Made by a program: the position numbers and the translations under genes. The notes below the pieces were generated by a model. The model was not told the DNA's origin. It saw only the letters and a program-made list of their open reading frames with translations, and searched no databases. A DNA stretch of 64,000 nucleotides. Source: Toxonevra muliebris (lineage: Eukaryota; Arthropoda; Insecta; Diptera; Pallopteridae). This document shows positions 56,400 through 64,000 of this stretch, piece after piece. The stretch is taken from assembly GCA_963691655.1 (NCBI GenBank), contig OY829328.1:33871890-33935889 (forward strand). The letters are read 5' to 3'. Every line of letters begins with the position of its first letter. The stretch's first letter is position 1.

Positions 56400-56830
56400 T
56401 TATATAAATATGAATGGAATATGTATAAACCAAGAGCTGTAATAAAAATAAATATGTAATGAAACGCGGTCCATCTCCATAGTTCTGATACTATTGCTGA
56501 TAATTTATCATAACCACCATCAGCTTTACTCATAGGTTTAATGATATCTTTAACGGCTGCAACACGAAATTCGTACTGGTTCATTGGCGCTTTGATTTTA
56601 CATTTTGCAAACAGGCAATACAATTTCTGGGCGTTAACAATGACAGTGTCCAATGCGTTTGTGAGGAGTAAGCAATACCACATTTTGCCACGGACTCGAC
56701 TGTTATGATTAGTCATCGAATTGCTGAAAAAATCGACGTTATCTATTTGTGGATTATAAACGACTGCGGCAACCAAGCGTACTTCTAAGATTAAAAGATT
56801 ATTTGACATTATCGTGGCAACCTCTACAAG
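56400..56830 (-). pseudogene. piggyBac transposase C-terminal fragment
   Basis: The minus strand reads VYNPQIDNVDFFSNSMTNHN, then RVRGKMWYCLLLTNALDTVI, VNAQKLYCLF and MNQYEFRVAAVKDIIKP. This fits the YN--MGGVD-(L/F)D, R-KKWYW-LF---LD--V-NA--LY and EFR--VA--I order of piggyBac transposases. MGGVD is degraded to IDNVD. The Cys-rich C-terminal domain and the other catalytic residues are absent. The 199-codon frame continues up to 56980, but its first ~45 codons lie antisense to the RT fragment at 56935-57250 and are probably not transposase. Confidence 0.75.
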
Positions 56831-56934
56831 AAATAACTTCATGGCCAGAGACAAATAATTTGATAGATGGGTGAAACTTACTGAAATATTTTTGCAACGC
56901 AAACACGGTAGGATTGTTCTATAAATGCTGGCAT

Positions 56935-57250
56935 ACCGCTGGGCTCGGTTCTCTCTCCGAACATTTTTCATTGTCTTCATAAATAGCCTCCTGTCATTGA
57001 CAAATAAATCTATCTATTCGTTTGCGGATGACACTATCATTTGTTTATACATTTGTCAAAAACGTCTTAACTTTTTGGAGATTGAGAGGAAAACGAATGT
57101 GGTGAACGACTCACTTAATCGTGGTCTTAAATTGATCTCAGATTTGAGCTTAGCATGTGTAAGACTGAGTGTTGCCTTCTATCCCGCAAACGAACTTTCC
57201 TATCCCCAATTGGAGTTGATATTTTAGAGTCAGCAGCTATTGATGTTTAC
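56935..57250 (+). pseudogene. Reverse transcriptase fragment with FADDT motif
   Basis: The plus strand reads GSVLSP (near 56944), then after a frameshift FFIVFINSLLSLTNKSIYSF and ADDTIICLYI. EIERKTNVVNDSLNRGLKLI follows, then in another frame KTECCLLSRKRTFLSPIGVD and ILESAAIDV. GSVLSPTLF, INDLLS, SIYSFADDT and KTQ-CLLS-KR are RT blocks of a LOA/jockey-type element. The adjacent catalytic aspartates are intact, but the enzyme is broken by at least two frame changes. The fragment abuts the opposite-strand piggyBac relic. Confidence 0.85.
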
Positions 57251-57349
57251 ATTTTTAGAGTGTCGAAAAAGCAGCCAAAAAGAAGATCAAGATTAGAACA
57301 AGGATCCGGTTTCGCTACTGAAGAAATACTTCCCCACAAAAACCCAATA

Positions 57350-57759
57350 CATTGGAAGCTCGGAATATTGAAGTTCGGAAATCATAATTGTCCAGAAAGT
57401 TTAAACAATTTTTGACTTTTATGTAACTTCCTAAAATCTTAAGATGTTAAATCTTAATTTTTTGAATAGGTTTGGAATTTTTTTTCAATTGTTCTTCTCT
57501 CTTTTAGTGGTTTTACCTAATAAAATGGTACTGAGTACAATGTATGCAATCCTAAAATATTTTAGGACTATGAAGTTTAGAAAAATATTTAATAAATGCA
57601 ACGGTTATGAAAAGGTACTTTTTTGAAAAAAAGTTTATTTGAAAAACCGTCCACAAATCTTAAGAATTCGGAATTCTTAAGTAGTTTCTCTCAGACTACG
57701 CTGGTGAAATTCTTAAGTAACCCAAGAAGAAACTACTTAAGAATTCCGAGCGTCCACCG
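57350..57759. mobile_element. TA-flanked MITE (Tc1/mariner or pogo type), 410 bases
   Basis: TA at 57348-57349 is followed by CATTGGAAGCTCGG. The inverted right end is CGGTGGACGCTCGG, next to TA at 57760. They match at 11 of 14 bases. Near the right end, GAATTCTTAAGTAGTTTCT (57670-57688) and its exact complement (57729-57747) form a 19-base perfect stem with a loop of about 40. A CTTAAGAATTCGGAATTCTTAAG-like palindrome is adjacent. A partial relative lies at 21985-22111. Confidence 0.78.
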
Positions 57760-58978
57760 TATTCCTAATAGTTCTTTTGCTTCAGGTGGTTTTAGACTAC
57801 CTCAATATTCCTCTTACTATCTCCGACTCTTCCGTTAATACCATCGTTGCTTCAGCTGCGTGTTTTCTAATGCGGAATGTGCCAGTTACTCGTTTTGAAG
57901 TTATATTTTCAAAGTTTTCCTAAAACCCTCAAGTATTAAATATACATAAATAATATTTGTTTTATTTTTACCTTTTCAATTTGCGGTCAATTTGTTCCAT
58001 TTTCGAAATAGCACGTACACACACCACAATAATTTTTATTTATTTGTTTGTCTTAACTTTGCAGAAAGCAAAAAAGAGAAAGAAAGCAGAAAAAATATTT
58101 ATCATGATATTTCATAGCATACTATTTGGCGCATTTGTGCTCGTGTTCCGTGCTTAACACTTACCTACATACATTTATACATACTACTACAAAAGATGTT
58201 AACACTATGTGTGCATTTGTTGCATTACTTATTATTGTTGCTGCAAGCAACATTATTTTCGCTTTTCACACGTTGCATATTTTCAAGCGTGAGATTTTAC
58301 TGTGACGGTGTTGTTTCGTTGTAAGAGTTATATAATGTTGCTGTTGGTGTTTCTGCTACAATGTTTTTTTTTTTAGCTTAAACACAGTTGTTGTTACAGT
58401 TTTAGCTTTGAATTTTTTCTCATTTCTCTTCTTCTCTGGGTGCTTCTTGTTAGGTTTTTTTATTTTGCAACTCCATGACAGCAAGTAAATTTCCCACGTG
58501 TGTCTGTGTAGAAACAACTACAACACGCTGGTAAATTTTTAAAATATTATACATATTTCTTATGGAAGGGAGAAAATTTATAAATGAAGCAACAAAAAAA
58601 CTTAAATAGATAAAGTTGTTTATAGTTAGTTATATTTTCTTTCTATGCCAGTGCAAATTTAAATAAGTCATGCAAAGTCAGTGCAGCTCATCGCTTGCAG
58701 GTAATAAATAAAAAACAGCGACGATCTAAGGTTTCTCGCTAAGTTTGTTATGCTCTAAAAGCATTTGGCGCTGGTTCATCAATCTCATTTTTTTCTGTAA
58801 TATTGTTAAGGGCTTTCTTGGTAATATGTTTTTGCTTGGTCTTAACCCATATGTTGCTAGATTATCAAACTGAGGATTTATTCACTAAAGTTCTTTTTGT
58901 GCCATTTGCTTTTCATTGCCTTGACTACCACTAAACTTTTAGTAGTAGTAGTGAAAATCAAACCTCTATACCGCAATT
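57760..58978. other. AT-rich spacer
   Basis: No gene or delimited repeat. TTGTTGTTACAG-type simple sequence near 58370-58400. Confidence 0.35.
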
Positions 58979-58979
58979 C

Positions 58980-59116
58980 AACGACTAATTCCCCTAATTG
59001 TTGATTTTAAACATTTCCCTATTTTTTTTTATTCATGACAAATGATCAAATCGTGTAATTTTTTAATCGCTAACGGAAGTTTTAACCCCAACTTCATTCT
59101 TCTTGGATCTGCTAGA
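58980..59116. mobile_element. Decayed hAT-type MITE related to 11067-11201
   Basis: It shares ATTTTTTTTTATTCATGACA, AATGATCAAAT, AATCGCTAACGG and the end TTGGATCTGCTAGAG with the 11067 copy. The left end is decayed and no target duplication was found. Confidence 0.45.
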
Positions 59117-60565
59117 GTACAAGATTATACCTTATAAACTTAATTTATTTAGTACAGCGCCATTCAGTACAATATCTTAAAAATGCTTTCACGTTAAAGC
59201 GCCATTCAAAAAAAATTATAACTCAATAAATTTAATTTTGTCGTCATTTCGTAGTAACACAACTTTAGAATGTATTGTACTAAACTTTACATCACTAATG
59301 GATTCTGATTTCCAAGCCAATTCAATTATGTTTCTTGTAAAAACTGAGCCCCATGCAGTTCTTACAACCCATACCTAAAAATGATTGCCTTCGTGAATTG
59401 GTAAAATTACAAAAACAGGTGCCAACTGGTGGTTATTCATAAACACCAATGTGATCATTTTTTTGGCCAGACCTTGGCCTACGCTTTGATAATAGATATG
59501 AATGTGCTGAAGAACTTCAACCCGTTAAATTTCCAAAATTAAGTTCATTCGAAATTGTTTAGGCTAATCTAAAGAGGAAGGTCTACAGCAGTAAAAATTG
59601 ACCAACATATGTAAATTGCTTAATTAAAAAATTAAAAATCAGTAAAAAGATAAAGATACAACTCTAAGTTCAAAAGTTACTGAAGGAAGTACCAAAAAAT
59701 TAAACGGCAACGGTATTGAAATTTCAAAATTTTAAGTGAATGTTAATATTTTTTTAAAAAACTTTAAAATAATTGTACTTAAATCGTGTGCTATATATTT
59801 TTTAACTCATTTTGTAATTGCGCCGATTTGATTCCCCAAACAATAACTTCTAAGTGCGTTATATTGTATCTATCTGCTATAGCTTACCTCTAAGAGTTTT
59901 CAACTGCCTCTGATAAACCTCTGTTCGCGTTTACTTTCCATAGGTTGTTTCTAATTTCAAGCTCCGTAATCACCCGAGCCAGCCCCACACCTTTTTTTAG
60001 GTGCCCACTTTGTATCTACCTAAAAAATAAAAAACAAAAAATATCGTAAATTAAACTAAAAAAAAATTCGTTTGTACAGTTAACCCTTTCGTTGTTTTTG
60101 GCTAATATATTGTTCAAACAAATAGAAAGTTAATATGTTCAAGAAATATATTGCCCATGAAATTTTACTAAATATCACTGAACAAAACTTTACTTTAGTA
60201 AAAATAAACCCAAATTCCAAAAATGTTTCAAATTTTCACCTTTTATACTTAGTAAACAAGTGTGTTTTTAAAAGTATTTTCTAAACGAAAAGTTTATTTT
60301 GCATTGCAAACTAAACCCTAGTTGTTTTTTCCACTGAAAAAATTCTCGAATTTTTACTCCTTTTATGCATTTTGGTCATTATAATGTACAAAATTCCAAA
60401 AGCTCTACAGCCTTTCCCAAAAACTTCTTTCTTAAAAAAATTTTTTTTACCCCCAATATAAAAGTTGAGAACGATGTCAGTAATAACATATAAAAAATGG
60501 AAGTGATTGTATTTTATTTTGTTATAATAAAAAATTCACGAAATAACCTTAAAAATTAGGCCCGA
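59117..60565. other. AT-rich spacer
   Basis: TTAACCCTTTCGTTGTTTTT at 60080 resembles a piggyBac-type end, but no partner end was found. No gene is supported. Confidence 0.35.
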
Positions 60566-60569
60566 ACAC

Positions 60570-61045
60570 CAGACCACATCCTTAACTGACTGCCTCTTAA
60601 TGCTCTTAATTGATTAGAAACTGTTAGCATAAAGCAATAGTGGCTACCTTTGTCTGTATTTTGCTGCCCTTTATTGCCTGAGGTGACCTTAGTATGCCTC
60701 TGATTACCTTATAGCGCCTACATGTCTTTCACTACCTGGAGTAGTTTCTGACTGTCCCATGAAGCCTTTATTTACATCAGACTTGGAAAGTCCGCCTTTG
60801 GTTTCATTTGTCTGTTTTTTATTATCTGTAAATGTCTACTTCTATTGTCGTTGACTACTCATGAGCACCTCAGTGAACCATAAACTGTCTCAGTATGCCT
60901 GAAGCTTCCTTTTATATACTCTGATTGCTTTTCATTGCCTTCTAACTGGCATCTGTTTTTCCTGCCTTTCGTAGCTACCCTTTGACTATTGCCTAGGACT
61001 ACCTGAGGCCTCCTGGCCTCCTTAACTTTTTTCTAACTGTTTCTG
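60570..61045. repeat. Degenerate TGACTACCT/TTGCCT minisatellite
   Basis: Variants of CTGACTGCCT, GACTACCTGAG, TTTTATTGCCT and CTGATTACCT recur about every 20-25 bases over roughly 480 bases. Composition is less AT-rich than its surroundings. No open frame. Confidence 0.65.
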
Positions 61046-61597
61046 GCTACTTTTAATTCCTTCACATTTGCATTCGAAAGCTTTTTGTTGTTACTTACTG
61101 ATTATGATGATTTGTCTCTATTTCACAATTTATTTTTGGAGATTATAATATAGTTAAGCACATGTCTAAAAATACACAAGAGAAAACAACTCTATTTACA
61201 GGATATTATTCAAAAATATGTATAATTATTTGCAACCGTAGGGCAGGTAAATTTACCACATTGTACAACATAATTAAGTTTTCAACCTAATCAAATTAGT
61301 AATTGTAATATTAATAAGATTTTTTTTCACTATAGTTACATGAATGATTTGTTAGTTGGAAACATGTTTTTACTTATTAAATCCCATTCAAAAAAAAAAA
61401 AAAAATGTAAAGGAAAGGAAAGAAAAACATATAATTCTTACTGCGAATAGCTAAGATGTGAATAATCGTACAAGTAAAATGAGTTTTAAATTTTCTTGAA
61501 GGTTAAAATTTTCTTATGAATTTCTGAATTATAAGTAAGTTTTCACAAATACAACTAGCGTCAATACACAACTACATATCTCGTACTTCACAGTATA

Positions 61598-61954
61598 CAG
61601 GGTGGGCGAAAATTTCCTTTTCGATTTAAATATTTAATAATTTTTGTATATGAATATTTTCTTATTTGTTTTACACATTAAAATTGGGTGATTCCAATAT
61701 AGAACAATACACCATTGCAGAGCAAACGGGAAATAATGAATTTGTGGCAGGAACAATTTTCAAATAGTATCATCTCGGAAAACAGCGTACATAAATTTTA
61801 ATTGTGGACTCTTAACCGATATCAATTTCCACACATAAAGTTAAAAAAAAACATGAATTAAACTTAAATTTGCAATTTATTTTTTGAAGTTCTTATCACT
61901 TTGTTTAAAAGTTATTAAAGAAATAAATAGGAAAGGGACATTTTGCTCACCCTG
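61598..61954. mobile_element. TA-flanked MITE with CAGGGTG ends, 357 bases
   Basis: The left end CAGGGTGGGCGAAAATTTCC and the inverted right end CAGGGTGAGCAAAATGTCCC agree at most positions with one gap. TA flanks both (61596-61597, 61955-61956). This fits a Tc1/mariner-type MITE. No transposase motif was found. Confidence 0.8.
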
Positions 61955-61959
61955 TACAT

Positions 61960-62730
61960 AGGTTAATATACATCCTTATGTATGAATTGCATATATACAT
62001 TTTTTCTAATATATTTTCCAAGTAGCAATGTGCCAGCGTGCATAGTATCTCAACAAAGTGACAATATGATTTTCTTGTTAAGGTATAACAATTCATAAAC
62101 GCGATGTGAAGAAAATTTGCAATGAATTTTATATATGTTTCTGTATATATATCGGTGGAATGTTGCACATTTTCTCACTCTCTCTCACTCAAGCACATGA
62201 AGCATATGTATTAGTAAACGTACTTACTCAAATATATAGTCACATAGTTATGTGTACAATATTGTATTCTACATATATACAAAATGTATAAGCTGCTGGC
62301 TGCTGTGTACGAGTATGAATATATGTGTAAATGTTTTAGTTTGTGTCTAAAAATGAGTCGACGACAGCATTCAACGTACATCCAATAAACTCACGTTTGA
62401 TGCATGCCACAACATTTTTATGCGCTGCGAGTTGCATTCAAAATGAATGCCATTAAATGAAAAATGTTGCAGCAGAAGGAATTACGGAAAGAAAAAAACA
62501 AGAAATAGAAATTGCAAAAAAAAAAAAATCAATTTTGAAATGAAATTGTGGAAAGTGTGAATAGAAATGAAGACGACGAAGTAGAAATGGAAAAGATGCT
62601 AAAAAAAAAAGTAAAGTGAGAAGCAGCAATGATGAATAACCAGTAGAAATAGAATGAATGAATGTGTATGTATGTATTTTCAATTTATTAAAATTCAGCA
62701 GTTTTCCTTCTTTTTTTTTGTGTGTAATTG
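61960..62730. other. AT-rich spacer
   Basis: Simple sequence: CTCTCTCTCACTC near 62180, A runs at 62517-62528 and 62599-62609. No gene supported. Confidence 0.35.
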
Positions 62731-62734
62731 CATG

Positions 62735-62905
62735 ACAATTACTGTGTCTCATGCAACTCTGCTGTCTTTCATACAACTCTATTGCTTCTGGTACAATTCT
62801 GTAACTCTTCATTCAATCACTGCAGCTCCTTATTTAATCCCGCTTTTTTCGGAACTCTGTTCCTCATGCAATTTTGTGCCCCAATGCAATTCTACTCTTT
62901 CTTTT
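62735..62905. repeat. Degenerate TCATGCAA(T/C)TCTG minisatellite
   Basis: TCTCATGCAACTCTGCTG, TTTCATACAACTCTATTG, GGTACAATTCTGTAACT, CTCATGCAATTTTGTGC and CCAATGCAATTCTACTC recur about every 23-28 bases. ORFs of 67-128 codons here read the repeat and are not supported as genes. Confidence 0.7.
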
Positions 62906-62909
62906 GCAA

Positions 62910-64000
62910 CTTTAAAGTTAATCAGTCTTAATAATAGCCCTAGTAGTAGGCAGACGCAGCAGAAAGCAAAAATTTCCATTTATTGGAAAATGCATTCACT
63001 CATATGCAATAAAAGTAGCGGAAGCAAAAAAACGTTATAAGCAATTTTTAGTTATACGGAAATTATTCGTTCATCTAGCAACTTGCTTGCATCCCATACA
63101 CTCATTAATCGCTCTTTGGCTTATAAAATTTGTTTATTGCTGTCGTTGTTATCGTTGTTTAGTTGGTGTTCTTTTTTTAATTTTCTTCTCTTCATTCTAA
63201 CATCACAGAATTGTTGTCGTCGTTCTGTAAAATTTGAAATGGCCATTGCGATTTTAAATTGCACTGTAAACTTTGCAAGACAAGTGCATTTGTTGAGGAA
63301 AAAAGAAAAAGCAACTAACGACAACTAACTATCAAGTAGCTACCATCAAGTATTTACTTAGTATGCACATCTAAGAGTACCCAATGGGAGTAAAGGTGCT
63401 GCAAAAATGCTGTACATAACATCAATAAAAAAAGGTTTTTTATATTATCAGCTCAAAAAAATTAGAATTCAATATAGCAATATTTGCCTTTCAGCAAAAT
63501 TGATTAAAGCCGGATTCACTGACTTTTTCTTTCACTCGAGTAAGAAAAATGCACTTTCTTTTTCTGGAATTAGAGCATGAAGCTGCCATATTAAAATTTT
63601 TTGGCACGAATACGTTTAAGAAACTGGAGAATCTGCATGTGGATGTTCAAAAGCAGTAGAAGCGAGTTCCAATGAATCAGATAAAACAATTAATAAAGCC
63701 AATGCCACGTAGACGTGCAACAGTGATAGCTAAGAATGAATATGCGACAAAGTTTTGAAAACTTTTTAGATTTTTCTTCAATTTTCACATTAACTACTTC
63801 TAGTTGCAAAAGTTTCGACCTCTTTAATTCGGACTTTAAATTAATATTACGGCTTTCTTTCTTTTTTTATTTGCAACATAATTTTGAGCTTTTAATTTTT
63901 TATAATAAATGGCAATAAATACACTTTGTTTTGAATAAAAAAGATTTTTGATAAAAATTATTTTAGTGAACTTAAGAAGTTCAAGTTTAAAGTACAAGTG
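62910..64000. other. AT-rich spacer to the window end
   Basis: No exon, element end or RNA gene could be supported. Confidence 0.35.

Noticed and set aside
60080..60110. TTAACCCTTTCGTTG as a piggyBac-type end
   Set aside because: No inverted partner end with TTAA was found within reach.
1..64000. Bacterial-type operons, CRISPR arrays, tRNA or rRNA genes
   Set aside because: None was seen on either strand; composition and mobile elements indicate a eukaryotic non-coding region.

Overview
The window is strongly AT-rich eukaryotic DNA with no recognisable complete host gene. Its transposon relics (mariner, piggyBac, hAT, Helitron, jockey-like and RNase H-bearing non-LTR elements), a 55-base intron and the ACATACATA/GTATGTATG-rich spacers point to a fly (Diptera). 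A tephritid fruit fly or another large-genome brachyceran is my best guess; this is inference, not proof. The stretch is probably one long intron or an intergenic region. I found no rRNA, tRNA, CRISPR array or bacterial-type gene. Almost all short ORFs are chance frames or transposon debris. Layout: 0-9 kb holds a foldback repeat, a CT-rich tract, a decayed jockey-like retrotransposon (4.49-5.72 kb), a palindromic repeat array (6.2-6.6 kb), an RNase H relic (7.1-7.56 kb) and a reverse-transcriptase tail on the minus strand (8.2-8.9 kb). 11-26 kb holds two inverted copies of one non-autonomous Helitron (12.55-14.03 kb minus, 23.90-25.59 kb plus). Between them are an AT-rich minisatellite, a GGCGCCACT repeat and a decayed piggyBac element with TTAA at both ends (19.14-21.07 kb). 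26-38 kb holds a near-perfect hairpin, a short MITE, a 1.3-kb purine-rich tract, a pyrimidine-rich tract broken by another RT tail, and one candidate 61-base host exon (37338-37398). 38-48.4 kb is the richest transposon cluster. It has a hAT element (38.08-39.10 kb), an inverted duplication of a repeated arthropod protein fragment (43.3-43.9 kb), a hAT element nested inside another (both with 8-base target duplications, 43.99-46.44 kb), and a mariner carrying a non-LTR fragment (46.84-48.42 kb). 50-62 kb holds a TTAA-flanked MITE, three more non-LTR fragments, a piggyBac C-terminal relic, two hAT-type elements and two TA-flanked MITEs. The rest is AT-rich spacer with simple repeats and several unrelated, decayed minisatellites. 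No set of genes here forms a pathway or operon. The coding relics are transposition enzymes, all broken by frameshifts, stops or truncation. I did not find convincing evidence of a new functional system. The strongest points for follow-up are the candidate exon, the 26.84-26.93 kb hairpin, the nested hAT pair, the inverted Helitron pair and the 73-base inverted duplication near 43.5-43.9 kb.
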